From: Streptomyces lanatus
Lineage (GTDB): Bacteria; Actinomycetota; Actinomycetes; Streptomycetales; Streptomycetaceae
Assembly (NCBI RefSeq): GCF_014655715.1
Contig: NZ_BNBM01000014.1
Location: 124,001 to 188,000 of the forward strand
Direction of reading: 5' to 3'
DNA length: 64,000 nt
The position numbers were made by a program, and so were the translations under genes. This document shows, in pieces, positions 41,595 through 49,892 of the stretch (its first letter is position 1; each line of letters starts with the position of its first letter). The notes under the pieces were generated by a model. The model did no database searches, was not told the origin of the DNA, and saw only the letters and a program-made list of their open reading frames with translations.

Positions 41595-42920
41595 GTGAGC
41601 GACACGGACACGACCAGGGGCGTCACCGGCGAGGACGAGGTCGTGGACCTCTGCCGCGAGCTGATCCGGATCGACACCAGCAACTACGGCGACCACTCCG
41701 GACCCGGTGAGCGGGCGGCGGCCGAGTACGTCGCCGAGAAGCTCGCCGAGGTGGGCCTCGAACCGAAGATCTTCGAGTCGCACCCGGGGCGCGCCTCCAC
41801 CGTGGCGCGGATCGAGGGCGAGGACCCGTCCCGCCCCGCGCTGCTCATCCACGGCCACACCGACGTCGTACCGGCCAACGCCGACGACTGGACCCACCAC
41901 CCCTTCTCCGGCGAGGTCGCCGATGGATGTGTGTGGGGGCGTGGCGCCGTCGACATGAAGGATATGGACGCGATGACCCTCGCGGTCGTCCGTGACCGGC
42001 TGCGCAGCGGCCGCAGGCCCCCGCGGGACATCGTGCTCGCGTTCCTCGCCGACGAGGAGGCCGGCGGCAAGTTCGGCGCCCGCTTCCTCGTCGACAAGCA
42101 CCCGGACCTCTTCGAGGGCGTCACCGAGGCGATCAGCGAGGTGGGCGGCTTCTCGTTCACGGTGAACGAGCAGCGGCGGCTCTATCTGATCCAGACCGCC
42201 GAGAAGGGCATGCACTGGATGAAGCTGACCGTGGCCGGCACCGCCGGGCACGGCTCGATGATCCACCGGGACAACGCCATCACCGAACTGTCCGAGGCGG
42301 TCGCGCGCCTCGGCCGGCACAAGTTCCCGGTGCGGGTCACCAAGACCACCCGGGCCTTCCTCGACGAACTCGGCGACGCCCTCGGCACCGAACTCGACCC
42401 GGAGGACATGGAGGGCACCCTCGCCAGGCTCGGCGGCATCGCCAAGCTCATCGGCGCGACCCTCAGCAACACCGCCAACCCCACCCAGCTCGGCGCCGGC
42501 TACAAGGTCAACGTCATCCCCGGCGAGGCCACCGCCCATGTCGACGGCCGCTTCCTGCCCGGCTTCGAGGAGGAGTTCCTCGCCGACCTCGACAAGATCC
42601 TCGGACCCAAGGTCAGGCGCGAGGACGTACACGCCGACAAGGCCGTCGAGACCAGCTTCGACGGGGCTCTGGTGGACGCCATGCAGTCCGCGCTGGTCGC
42701 CGAGGACCCGGCCGCGAAGGCCATCCCCTACATGCTCTCCGGCGGCACGGACGCCAAGTCCTTCGACGACCTGGGCATCCGGGGCTTCGGCTTCGCACCG
42801 CTGAAGCTGCCGCCGGAGCTGGACTTCGCCGGGATGTTCCACGGCGTCGACGAGCGGGTACCGGTGGAAGGGCTGCAGTTCGGCGTCCGCGTACTGGACC
42901 GCTTCATCGACGCGTCCTGA
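41595..42920 (+). CDS. M20-family metallopeptidase (dipeptidase/ArgE/DapE type)
   Basis: A 441-residue zinc exopeptidase. ALLIHGHTDVVPA holds the first metal His and Asp, VWGRGAVDMKDMDAM the bridging Asp, FLADEEAGGKFGARFL the catalytic Glu and ligand Glu, and the C-terminal MFHGVDERVPV the last His. The lid domain with GTAGHGSMIHRDNAI is between. The enzyme removes an amino acid from a peptide or N-acyl substrate in the cytoplasm. The start is GTG 41595 after GGAGGGAAG. It is adjacent to the chaplin genes, as in S. coelicolor, but no functional link is evident. Confidence 0.92.
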   Translation: MSDTDTTRGVTGEDEVVDLCRELIRIDTSNYGDHSGPGERAAAEYVAEKLAEVGLEPKIFESHPGRASTVARIEGEDPSRPALLIHGHTDVVPANADDWTHHPFSGEVADGCVWGRGAVDMKDMDAMTLAVVRDRLRSGRRPPRDIVLAFLADEEAGGKFGARFLVDKHPDLFEGVTEAISEVGGFSFTVNEQRRLYLIQTAEKGMHWMKLTVAGTAGHGSMIHRDNAITELSEAVARLGRHKFPVRVTKTTRAFLDELGDALGTELDPEDMEGTLARLGGIAKLIGATLSNTANPTQLGAGYKVNVIPGEATAHVDGRFLPGFEEEFLADLDKILGPKVRREDVHADKAVETSFDGALVDAMQSALVAEDPAAKAIPYMLSGGTDAKSFDDLGIRGFGFAPLKLPPELDFAGMFHGVDERVPVEGLQFGVRVLDRFIDAS

Positions 42921-43012
42921 GACCGTAATCGTCCAGATGTGCTGGGCGTGACTGGCGAGAGTGAACGCGCTCATAAGGTCGTAGCCCTATTAGTTCCTCC
43001 TCGTTACAGGTG

Positions 43013-43038
43013 ATGCGATCAGCTACTTGTGATCGCAT
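43013..43038. promoter_or_regulatory. Perfect dyad in the chpH leader
   Basis: ATGCGATCA (43013-43021) and TGATCGCAT (43030-43038) pair perfectly across an 8-base spacer, ending 19 bp before the chpH start and just ahead of AAGGAGG. It could be an operator or an RNA hairpin next to the ribosome site. Confidence 0.6.
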
Positions 43039-43056
43039 TGCCAACAAGGAGGAACA

Positions 43057-43290
43057 ATGATCAAGAAGGTCGTCGCTGCTGCGGCTGCCACCGGTGGGCT
43101 GGTTCTCGCGGGCGCGGGCCTGGCCGTTGCCGACTCCGGTGCCCAGGGTGCCGCGGTGCACTCCCCGGGCATCCTGTCCGGCAACGTCGTCCAGGCGCCG
43201 GTTCACGTCCCCGTGAACGTCTGCGGCAACACGGTCTCCGTGATCGGGCTGCTGAACCCCGCCTTCGGCAACACCTGCATCAACAAGTGA
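43057..43290 (+). CDS. chpH: Short chaplin ChpH
   Basis: A 77-residue secreted protein. The signal peptide (MIKKVVAAAAATGGLVLAGAG) ends near AVADSGA, leaving about 52 residues that are nearly all one chaplin domain: SPGILSGNVVQAPVHVPVNV, then CGNTVSVIGLLNPAFGNTC with the conserved pair of cysteines. Chaplins assemble into amyloid-like fibres that lower surface tension and coat aerial hyphae and spores. A strong AAGGAGGAACA precedes ATG 43057. It is followed by the long chaplin gene, as in S. coelicolor (chpH-chpC). Confidence 0.97.
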   Translation: MIKKVVAAAAATGGLVLAGAGLAVADSGAQGAAVHSPGILSGNVVQAPVHVPVNVCGNTVSVIGLLNPAFGNTCINK

Positions 43291-43325
43291 CGTTGTGCCT
43301 CGCCCCGTGAACAGGGGCTGAGCCC

Positions 43326-43364
43326 GTCGGCCCCGGAGTGCGTGCCATGCGCTCCGGGGCCGAC
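43326..43364. terminator. Hairpin downstream of chpH
   Basis: GTCGGCCCCGGAG (43326-43338) pairs perfectly over 13 bp with CTCCGGGGCCGAC (43352-43364), followed by CGGCCTTTTC. It separates the short and long chaplin genes, which are therefore probably separate or attenuated transcripts. Confidence 0.8.
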
Positions 43365-43445
43365 CGGCCTTTTCGGAACGTCGGAGGGTCGGTCGATCCT
43401 CCGACTTCGTCCTTTTGGAACAAGGTCGAAGGCAGGTAATCAGCA

Positions 43446-44237
43446 ATGCGACAGATCACCCGCAAGGGTCTGATGACCGTGGCGGCCGCGACCGGCGTCA
43501 TCGCCGCAGCGGGCGGCACCGCCCACGCGACCGGCGCGGGGGCGCACGGCTCCAGCTCGAACTCGCCCGGTGTGCTGTCGGGCAACACCGTGCAGGCGCC
43601 GGTGGACGTGCCGGTCAACGTCTGCGGCAACACCGTCGACGTCATCGGCGTGCTCAACCCGGCGATCGGCAACAGCTGCTCCAATGGGGGCGGCGGCTCG
43701 CACGGCGGGGGCGGCGCGTCGGCCGACGGTCACGCCAGTGACTCGCCGGGCATCGGCTCCGGCAACCATGTCGAGGCGCCCGTCCATGTGCCGGTCAACG
43801 TCTGCGGGAACAGCGTCGACGTCATCGGCATCGGCAACCCCAGCACGGGCAACGACTGTGCCAACGGCGGCGACGGCGGGGGTCACACCCCGCCGGGCGG
43901 CGGCCACGAGAACCCGCCGGGGAACCCGGGCAATCCGGGGAATCCGGGTCATCCCGGCAACCCTGGGAACCCCGGTAACCCCGGCAGCCCGGAGAACCCC
44001 GTCGAGCCGTCCCACCCCGGTTCCCCGAGCACGCCGCCCAGCGCGGGCGGCGTGACACCGGGCGGCGGCGCCTCGCACGCGAACCACCCGGGCACCCACC
44101 TCGTGACCCAGCCCCAGGGCGACGCCCAGCTCGCCCAGACGGGCAGCGACCTGCCGATGGGCCTCGTCCTGCCGGTCGGCGCGGGGGCGCTGCTCGCGGG
44201 TGCGGTGCTGTACCGCAAGGCACGGCCCACGCAGTAG
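43446..44237 (+). CDS. chpC: Long chaplin ChpC, sortase-anchored
   Basis: A 263-residue wall protein. A signal peptide (to about residue 30) is followed by two chaplin domains (each with VPVNVCGN ... GN-C, residues about 38-80 and 98-140), then a Gly/Pro/Asn-rich collagen-like spacer built from GNPGNPGHPGNPGNPG units, and a C-terminal sorting signal: LAQTG near residue 231, a hydrophobic helix (LVLPVGAGALLAGAVL) and a basic tail. LAxTG is the motif used by Streptomyces class E sortases. The protein anchors the short chaplins to the wall. ATG 43446 has an AAGGCAGG leader. Confidence 0.95.
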   Translation: MRQITRKGLMTVAAATGVIAAAGGTAHATGAGAHGSSSNSPGVLSGNTVQAPVDVPVNVCGNTVDVIGVLNPAIGNSCSNGGGGSHGGGGASADGHASDSPGIGSGNHVEAPVHVPVNVCGNSVDVIGIGNPSTGNDCANGGDGGGHTPPGGGHENPPGNPGNPGNPGHPGNPGNPGNPGSPENPVEPSHPGSPSTPPSAGGVTPGGGASHANHPGTHLVTQPQGDAQLAQTGSDLPMGLVLPVGAGALLAGAVLYRKARPTQ

Positions 44238-44259
44238 CCGGCGTCGGCTTCCGGCACGA

Positions 44260-44295
44260 ACGGAGCGGGCCCCGCCTCGGCAGGGCCCGCTCCGT
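44260..44295. terminator. Bidirectional hairpin between chpC and the DUF5703 gene
   Basis: ACGGAGCGGGCCC (44260-44272) and GGGCCCGCTCCGT (44283-44295) form a perfect 13-bp stem with a 10-base loop between convergent genes. Confidence 0.8.
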
Positions 44296-44318
44296 CTCGT
44301 TCTGTCCGTCGCGTCAGC

Positions 44319-44507
44319 TCACCATGTGGCCCGCACCTGCCGGATGATCCGGCGGCGCAACCGCACCCTGCGGCTCCCGTCCCGCATCAGGCTCAGGCGG
44401 TCCAACTCCCAGTGTCCGTACTCGGCATGGTCCGTCAGCAGGCGTGTGGCGTCCTTGCGGGAGACCCCCCGCGGTACGTACACGTCGACAAATTCGTATT
44501 CCGGCAT
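44319..44507 (-). CDS. Small conserved DUF5703-family protein
   Basis: A 62-residue basic protein, MPEYEFVDVYVPRGVSRKDA and so on, with an acidic N-terminal strand, a central helix (TRLLTDHAEYGHWEL) and an Arg-rich C-terminus (RRVRLRRRIIRQVRA). Its sequence and size match the short actinobacterial family that I know as DUF5703; function is unknown. The gene is divergent from the hypothetical gene at 44555, and their promoters share 47 bp. Confidence 0.85.
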   Translation of the reverse strand: MPEYEFVDVYVPRGVSRKDATRLLTDHAEYGHWELDRLSLMRDGSRRVRLRRRIIRQVRATW

Positions 44508-44541
44508 CGCATCTATTGTGCGGGCTGGGGCCCGGTACGGA

Positions 44542-44547
44542 TAGCGT
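44542..44547 (+). promoter_or_regulatory. Candidate -10 element for a leaderless transcript
   Basis: TAGCGT fits the Streptomyces -10 pattern TANNNT and lies 7 bp before ATG 44555, so transcription may start at the A of the start codon. There is no ribosome site upstream, which agrees with this. Confidence 0.45.
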
Positions 44548-44554
44548 CTGCACT

Positions 44555-45229
44555 ATGTCTGATGCTGTGCAGCCCACCGCTGCCGAGGTACGCGCCGCCG
44601 CCGAGGCGGTCAAGACCGCGCTCGACCGCCACCTGGCCGCGGTCGAACGCCGGTCGGGTGAGGACGACCCGGCTGTCTACGAGGCGTTCAACCAGCTGGC
44701 CGCAGCCGCCGAGGTTTACGACGAGCTGCTCTACGACCGCTATGACGAGGTCACACCCTTCGAGATCCCCGGTACGGAGGACGCGCTGCCGCCGTACACA
44801 GGGCCCGAGGAACCGAACGCGCTGAGCGTGCTGATCCGCCGTGACTACGCCGTCGCTGAGCCGCAGCGGCTGATGGCGCAGGCCCAGCGGGTCGAGGCTG
44901 CGGACTACGACGACGGCTCGGACGCGGACGCCTCCGGCACGGTGCACGGGGCGCTGGGCATCCTGTTCGGCGAGTTCGAGGCGGACGAGATCGCCTCCCG
45001 GCACAAGGAGTTCGGACTGGAGGAGGGTGACTCCACGCTCTGGGTGACCGCCGCGGACGACCAGGCCGAACCCGGTGAATGGCTGGAGGCGCCCTTCGAG
45101 GGCGTCGACCCGCAGCGGGTGGTGTGCCGGTTCGACGTCAGCACGGTGTTCGACGACGACCTCGAGGACGCCGAGGATCTCGAGGAAGAGCTGGACGACG
45201 AACTCGAACCGCTGGACGCGGATCGCTGA
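44555..45229 (+). CDS. Conserved hypothetical acidic protein
   Basis: A 224-residue soluble protein. It starts with helices (PTAAEVRAAAEAVKTALDRH, YEAFNQLAAAAEVYDELLYDRYDEVTPFEI), has a middle part with an alpha/beta feel (NALSVLIRRDYAV, ASGTVHGALGILFGEF) and ends with a highly acidic tail (DDDLEDAEDLEEELDDELE). I do not recognise a known fold. It probably has a leaderless start at ATG 44555. The 19-bp terminator behind it faces the RecD-like gene. Confidence 0.72.
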   Translation: MSDAVQPTAAEVRAAAEAVKTALDRHLAAVERRSGEDDPAVYEAFNQLAAAAEVYDELLYDRYDEVTPFEIPGTEDALPPYTGPEEPNALSVLIRRDYAVAEPQRLMAQAQRVEAADYDDGSDADASGTVHGALGILFGEFEADEIASRHKEFGLEEGDSTLWVTAADDQAEPGEWLEAPFEGVDPQRVVCRFDVSTVFDDDLEDAEDLEEELDDELEPLDADR

Positions 45230-45240
45230 CGCGGCGGTTT

Positions 45241-45283
45241 CGACGGCGGCGGCCACGGATTCATTCCGTGGCCGCCGCCGTCG
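45241..45283. terminator. Bidirectional terminator, 19-bp perfect stem
   Basis: Bases 45241-45259 pair without mismatch with 45265-45283 across a TTCAT loop; the core is GGCGGCGGCCACGGA/TCCGTGGCCGCCGCC. It lies between convergent genes. Confidence 0.88.
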
Positions 45284-45305
45284 TTGTGTGCGGGGCCCTG
45301 GGGCG

Positions 45306-47435
45306 TTACGGCTGGTCGGCCCCGGACGGTACCTGTGGTCCGACCAGGATGGGCAGGCGGGTCGTGCGTGGCTTCGCCGGGACCTCGGCCACCGCGCGGG
45401 GCAGTGCCTGCTCCACCCCGTGGACCACGGACAGGTGGCGCTCCGCCCGGCCGAACGCCGTGTAGACCCACGGTCTGCTCAGGGCCTGCGCCGCGTCGCC
45501 CGGCAGGACCACGACCGCAGCCGCCCATCGCCCGCCGGCCGCCTGGTGGGCGGTCAGGGCCCAGCCGTGCCGCACGGCATGCTCCACCCGCTCCTTCGGT
45601 ACGACGACGGCCTCGCCCGCGCAGGACAGGTGCAGTCCCTCGGCGTCGGCCTTCACGACCTGGCCCAGGACCGTGCGGCCCGGTGCGGGGGAGTACGCGA
45701 CGCGGTCACCGGGGTCGAAGCCGCCGAAGCGCCCGGGGCCGGGGTTCAGCCGTTCCTTCAGCGCGGCGTTGAGCGCGCGGGTGCCGGCCGCTCCGCCGTG
45801 GCCCGGCGTGATCACCTGGGTCTCCTCGGCCGGGATGCCGATCGCCCGCGGCACCGAGTCGGCGACGAGCTGCACGGTGCGGTGCACGGCCTCGCCCGCG
45901 TCCCGCACCGGCACGATCACGACCTCCTTGCCGGGCGCCTCGACCTGGTTCAGCTCGCCGATGCCGATACCGGAGACCAACTCGCCCAGCGGGCCGGGAT
46001 CCGGCAGCCGTGAGGCGATCTGCGGGCAGATGCGCGCCGCCAGCAGATCGGCGAACACCCGCCCGGGCCCCGCCGACCACAGCACCCCCGGATCCCCGGA
46101 CAGCACCAGCCGGGCCCCGTCCGGCAGCGACTCGATGAGCAGCGCGGCCGTCTCGACGTCCAGCTGCGGCGCGTCGAGCACGACGAGCAGATCGAGGTCG
46201 AACGCCCCTTCCCCGTCCCGCCCGGGACCTTCCGCGCCGGAGAGCAGACCGGCGACGGTGGCGACGCCGGGCGCCTCGGACTCCTTCAGCAGCGCCGAGA
46301 ACCGCTGTCGGCCCAGCGGAACGTGGGTCGCCGCCCATGCCCGCAGCCCGAGGGCACGTGCCGCGTGCAGCAGCGCCGCCGGTTCGGCGCGGGAGGCCTC
46401 ACCGCCGGTGTGCAGCACCAGGCCGTTCGTCGCGACCGCCCGGATCAGATCGGCGGCGGAACCGGCGCCGCCCGCCGCCCGCTCCCACTCGTCGGCCGAA
46501 CCGTCCTGCTTGGGCGCCGAGTTGATCAGCCGGCCCAGCCCGTCGGCGAGGCTCTCCTCCGCGAGGGCGTACCGCTCCAGACCGACCAGGACCCGGACCG
46601 GCCGCTCCTCGTCCTCCTCGGTCTCCTCGTCCCGCCGGGCCGGGGCACCGGGCTCGTCCAGGGCATCCTGGAAGGCCAGCGCCTCGCCCTCGGCCAGGGT
46701 GTTCTGTACGGCGGTGTCGGCGTCCGGCACGCCCCGCTGGGTCAGTGCGGCGGTGAGCGCCGGAAGTTCCAGCGCCGTGTGCCCGGCCACGGCCGCCTGC
46801 TCCAGAAGCCAGACGGTGACCGCGCGCCCCCGCCGCTCGTCGTCCGGTCCGGCCTCCGCACCGAGCAGCGCCCGCGCGAACCCGTCGGCCTGCTCGGGCC
46901 GTACCCCGCCGAGCCGCAGCAACTGCCAGGGGTCCGCCCGCAGCTGGTCCGCGGCGCCCTCGCCGAGAACGGCGGCGGCCTGGGCGGCGAGGGCTTCCGG
47001 GGCACCGCCCTCGGACAGCACGCCCCGCACGGAGTCCACGGTCTCCGAGGCGGGCGCCGCGGCCGTGGGCGACGCCGGTGCGGGCTGCGGTCGGCGGGTG
47101 GGCTCCGGGGCGGGGCGGCGCGGTGGTTCCGGCTCGCTGAAGACGGTCGCCGCGGGCTTGGCGCCGCCCTCCACGGCCCGTACGGCGGCGAGGAGATCGG
47201 CGGCCTTGCCGCTCAGCTTGGCCCCGCTGTCGATGGGCCCCTGCTTCTCGGCCTTGCGCCGAGCGATCCGCTCCCGCTCGACCTGCTGGGCGGCGAGCTC
47301 GGCCTCGGCCTCGGACTTCTGCGCGGCACTGTCGCCGCCCGCCTGCTCACCGGCCTCCGAGGGGCCGTCGCCGCCTTCGCCTCCCGGCGTCCCCGGCTCG
47401 GCGTCCTCCGCGGTCTCGGGTGGCTCCGTGCTCAC
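45306..47435 (-). CDS. RecD2-like helicase-related protein with degenerate ATPase motifs
   Basis: A 709-residue protein. An acidic, Glu/Ala/Pro-rich N-terminal third leads to an HhH-type RecD2 region (ADPWQLLRLGGVRPEQADGFARALLG), then a RecA-like core. The Walker A slot reads HTGGEASRAEPAA where active RecD2 has GGPGTGKTT, so the key Lys is Ala. The Walker B slot reads LLVVLDAPQL (DEA is changed), while SGDPGVLWSAGPGRVFADLL, GWALTAHQAAGGRW and VYTAFGRAERHL keep later helicase motifs. It has probably lost ATP hydrolysis and may act as a DNA-binding or scaffold protein. The GTG start (47435) overlaps the aldo-keto reductase stop by 4 bp. Confidence 0.82.
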   Translation of the reverse strand: MSTEPPETAEDAEPGTPGGEGGDGPSEAGEQAGGDSAAQKSEAEAELAAQQVERERIARRKAEKQGPIDSGAKLSGKAADLLAAVRAVEGGAKPAATVFSEPEPPRRPAPEPTRRPQPAPASPTAAAPASETVDSVRGVLSEGGAPEALAAQAAAVLGEGAADQLRADPWQLLRLGGVRPEQADGFARALLGAEAGPDDERRGRAVTVWLLEQAAVAGHTALELPALTAALTQRGVPDADTAVQNTLAEGEALAFQDALDEPGAPARRDEETEEDEERPVRVLVGLERYALAEESLADGLGRLINSAPKQDGSADEWERAAGGAGSAADLIRAVATNGLVLHTGGEASRAEPAALLHAARALGLRAWAATHVPLGRQRFSALLKESEAPGVATVAGLLSGAEGPGRDGEGAFDLDLLVVLDAPQLDVETAALLIESLPDGARLVLSGDPGVLWSAGPGRVFADLLAARICPQIASRLPDPGPLGELVSGIGIGELNQVEAPGKEVVIVPVRDAGEAVHRTVQLVADSVPRAIGIPAEETQVITPGHGGAAGTRALNAALKERLNPGPGRFGGFDPGDRVAYSPAPGRTVLGQVVKADAEGLHLSCAGEAVVVPKERVEHAVRHGWALTAHQAAGGRWAAAVVVLPGDAAQALSRPWVYTAFGRAERHLSVVHGVEQALPRAVAEVPAKPRTTRLPILVGPQVPSGADQP

Positions 47436-48415
47436 AGCGTGCTCCAGTCGTGATCGGGATAGCGGTGCACGGGCGCCGACACATCGTCGAGCGCCCGGCA
47501 GATCTCGTCAGGAAGACTAAGGGCCTCCACTGACAACGCCGCCGTGAGCTGCTGTGAGTTGCGCGCGCCTATGACGGGCGCGGTCACGCCGGGCCGGTCG
47601 CGGACCCAGGCGAGGGCGACCTGGAGCGGGGAGACGGCAAGACCGTCGGCCGCCGTCTGCACCGCGTCCACGATGCGGCTCGCCGTGTCGTCGAGGTACG
47701 GCGCGACGAACGGCGCCAGATGCTCCGAGGCACCGCGCGAGTCGGCCGGAGTGGCGGTGCGGTACTTGCCGGTCAGCACGCCCCGGCCGAGCGGGGACGA
47801 GGGCAGCATGCCGATGCCCAGGTCCAGCGCGGCCGGCAGCACCTCCCGTTCCACCCCGCGTTGCAGCAGCGAGTACTCCAGCTGTGTGCTCGCGAGCCGG
47901 GTCCGTATGCCGGGCGCCGCGAGCTGCCAGGTCGCCGCCTTGGCGAGCTGCCAGCCGCAGAAGTTGGAGACACCCGCATAGCGTGCGCGGCCGCTGCTGA
48001 CGGCGAGGTCGAGGGCCTGGAGGGTCTCCTCCAGCGGGGTGTACGGGTCGAAGGCGTGGATGTGCCAGACGTCGACGTACTCCGTGCCGAGCCGGGCCAG
48101 TGAGGCGTCCAGCGCCGAGAGCAGATGGCCGCGTGAGCCGTCGAAACGGCGGTCCGGGTCGGGCACGCTGCCCGCCTTCGTGGAGATGACCAGGTCCCGG
48201 CGCGGGATCAGCCCCTCCATGAGCCGGCCCAGCAGGTACTCGGCCTCCCCGTCGCCGTACACGTCCGCCGTGTCGACGAGGGTGCCGCCCGCCTCCCAGA
48301 ACGTCTTCAAGAGGTCCGCGGCGTCATGCTCGTCGGTGTCCCTGCCCCAGGTGAGGGTGCCGAGTCCGATCCGGGACACGCGCAGGCCGGTGCGGCCGAG
48401 ATGCCTCTGCTCCAT
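47432..48415 (-). CDS. Aldo/keto reductase
   Basis: A 327-residue TIM-barrel NADPH reductase. The catalytic tetrad is visible: Asp and Tyr in LVDTADVYGDGEAE, Lys in VISTKAGS, His in VDVWHIHAFDP. GVSNFCGWQLAKA and VIGARNSQQL are the later cofactor blocks. It is cotranscribed with the RecD-like gene, which overlaps its stop by GTGA. The substrate is unknown. Confidence 0.93.
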   Translation of the reverse strand: MEQRHLGRTGLRVSRIGLGTLTWGRDTDEHDAADLLKTFWEAGGTLVDTADVYGDGEAEYLLGRLMEGLIPRRDLVISTKAGSVPDPDRRFDGSRGHLLSALDASLARLGTEYVDVWHIHAFDPYTPLEETLQALDLAVSSGRARYAGVSNFCGWQLAKAATWQLAAPGIRTRLASTQLEYSLLQRGVEREVLPAALDLGIGMLPSSPLGRGVLTGKYRTATPADSRGASEHLAPFVAPYLDDTASRIVDAVQTAADGLAVSPLQVALAWVRDRPGVTAPVIGARNSQQLTAALSVEALSLPDEICRALDDVSAPVHRYPDHDWSTL

Positions 48416-48574
48416 GAACGCCGAGATTACTGGCCAGAACCTGCCGTGTGGGGGCCTGTGGATAACCAGTTTTCCGGACCCTCACCGGGGATGCGCGGGT
48501 CAGTCGGGCGATGCCCGCCACATCGGCCTCCCCGCGGGCGGCACCCCGCGCTAAGGTCGGGCCCGACAAGGACG

Positions 48575-48588
48575 TTACTGATCGGTAA
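48575..48588. promoter_or_regulatory. Palindrome upstream of the LLM oxidoreductase gene
   Basis: TTACTGATCGGTAA is a 14-bp dyad, symmetric at 12 positions, 11 bp before the start codon and overlapping the ribosome-site region. It resembles TetR-type operators; the regulator is not encoded next to it. Confidence 0.5.
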
Positions 48589-48599
48589 GGGGATCGGCC

Positions 48600-49655
48600 A
48601 TGCAGCTCGGGATCAACCTCGGCTACTGGGGCGCCGGAATGGACGCGGACAATCTCGCCGTCGCGCAGGAGGCCGACCGGCTGGGCTACGCCGTGTGCTG
48701 GGCCGCCGAGGCGTACGGCTCGGACGCGGCCACCGTGCTCAGCTGGGTCGCCGCCCAGACCGAGCGCATCGACGTCGGCTCCGCCATCTTCCAGATCCCG
48801 GCCCGTCAGCCGGCGATGACCGCGATGACCGCCGCGACCCTGGACTCCCTCTCCGGCGGCCGCTTCCGCCTCGGCCTCGGCGTCTCCGGACCGCAGGTCT
48901 CCGAGGGCTGGTACGGCGTCAAGTTCGACAAGCCGCTGGCACGCACGCGTGAGTACGTCGAGATCGTCCGCAAGGCCATGACGCGCGAGCGCCTGACCTA
49001 CGAGGGCCAGCACTGGACGCTGCCGCTGCCCGGCGGCCCCGGCAAGCCGATCAAGCTGACCGTGCACCCGGAGCGCGAGCACATCCCGCTCTACATCGCC
49101 GCCATCGGCCCGAAGAACCTGGAGCAGACCGGCGAGATCGCCGACGGCGCCCTGGTGATCTTCCCCTCCGCCGAGCACCTGGAGGAGACCACCGTCAAGC
49201 ATCTGCGCGCCGGACGCGAGAAGGCCGGCAAGACCCTCGACGGGTTCGACATCTGCCCGACCCTGCCGCTCGCCCTCGGCGACGACAAGGACCTGGCCAC
49301 GCTCGCCGACACCTTCCGCCCCTACACCGCGCTCTACGTCGGCGGCATGGGCAGCCCCAAGCAGAACTTCTACAACCAGCTCGCCCAGCGCATGGGCTAC
49401 GAGCAGGAAGCCGCCGAGATCCAGACCAAGTACCTCTCCGGCGACAAGCAGGGCGCCGCGGCCGCCGTACCGCAGGACCTGATCGACCAGACCGCGCTGC
49501 TCGGCTCCGTCGACCGCATCGCCGACCGGATGAAGGCCTATGCCGCGGCCGGGGTCACCACCCTGTCCCTCGCGCCGGCCGGCTTCACGCTCGACGAGCG
49601 GCTCGCCTCCCTGCGCGCCGGTACCGAGGCCCTGGAGCGCGCCGGACTGGCGTGA
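48600..49655 (+). CDS. LLM-class F420-dependent oxidoreductase
   Basis: A 351-residue luciferase-like TIM barrel of the F420-using branch. The start MQLGINLGYWGAGMDADNLA, the non-prolyl cis-peptide region SAIFQIPARQPAMTAMTAATL, GGRFRLGLGVSGPQVSEGWYG and the C-terminal substrate cap are typical. Streptomycetes make F420, so hydride transfer from F420H2 to an unknown substrate is likely. ATG 48600 has GGGGATCGG upstream. It is monocistronic, with a hairpin terminator behind it. Confidence 0.9.
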   Translation: MQLGINLGYWGAGMDADNLAVAQEADRLGYAVCWAAEAYGSDAATVLSWVAAQTERIDVGSAIFQIPARQPAMTAMTAATLDSLSGGRFRLGLGVSGPQVSEGWYGVKFDKPLARTREYVEIVRKAMTRERLTYEGQHWTLPLPGGPGKPIKLTVHPEREHIPLYIAAIGPKNLEQTGEIADGALVIFPSAEHLEETTVKHLRAGREKAGKTLDGFDICPTLPLALGDDKDLATLADTFRPYTALYVGGMGSPKQNFYNQLAQRMGYEQEAAEIQTKYLSGDKQGAAAAVPQDLIDQTALLGSVDRIADRMKAYAAAGVTTLSLAPAGFTLDERLASLRAGTEALERAGLA

Positions 49656-49686
49656 CGCGAGGCGCCGTACGAAGAAGGGATTTCAG

Positions 49687-49727
49687 CGGCCGTGGTGGGG
49701 GCTCGGGGGTCTTCCCCGCCACGGCCG
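49687..49727 (+). terminator. Terminator of the LLM gene
   Basis: CGGCCGTGGTGGGG (49687-49700) pairs with CCCCGCCACGGCCG (49714-49727), 14 bp with one G-T wobble. The remaining gap to 49892 shows nothing notable beyond the next ribosome site. Confidence 0.75.
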
Positions 49728-49892
49728 TTGCAGATACAACGCGCGCGTCCCCACCCGGTTACGCCCCCGTGGTGACCCTGATGGTCATTCTTTTGGCGGA
49801 GTTGTCCGTCGTAGCTGTTGCAGCACCTCTCGTACCGCATTTGACTCGTTCTTTGCGGGAATCCTGCGGCGTCCTGAGAGAGGTGCCCCACG

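Noticed and set aside
43910..44010. CRISPR-like or satellite repeat in the chpC region (GGCAAYCCGGG units)
   Set aside because: The periodicity is the codon pattern of the Gly-Asn-Pro spacer in the long chaplin, in frame and without spacers.
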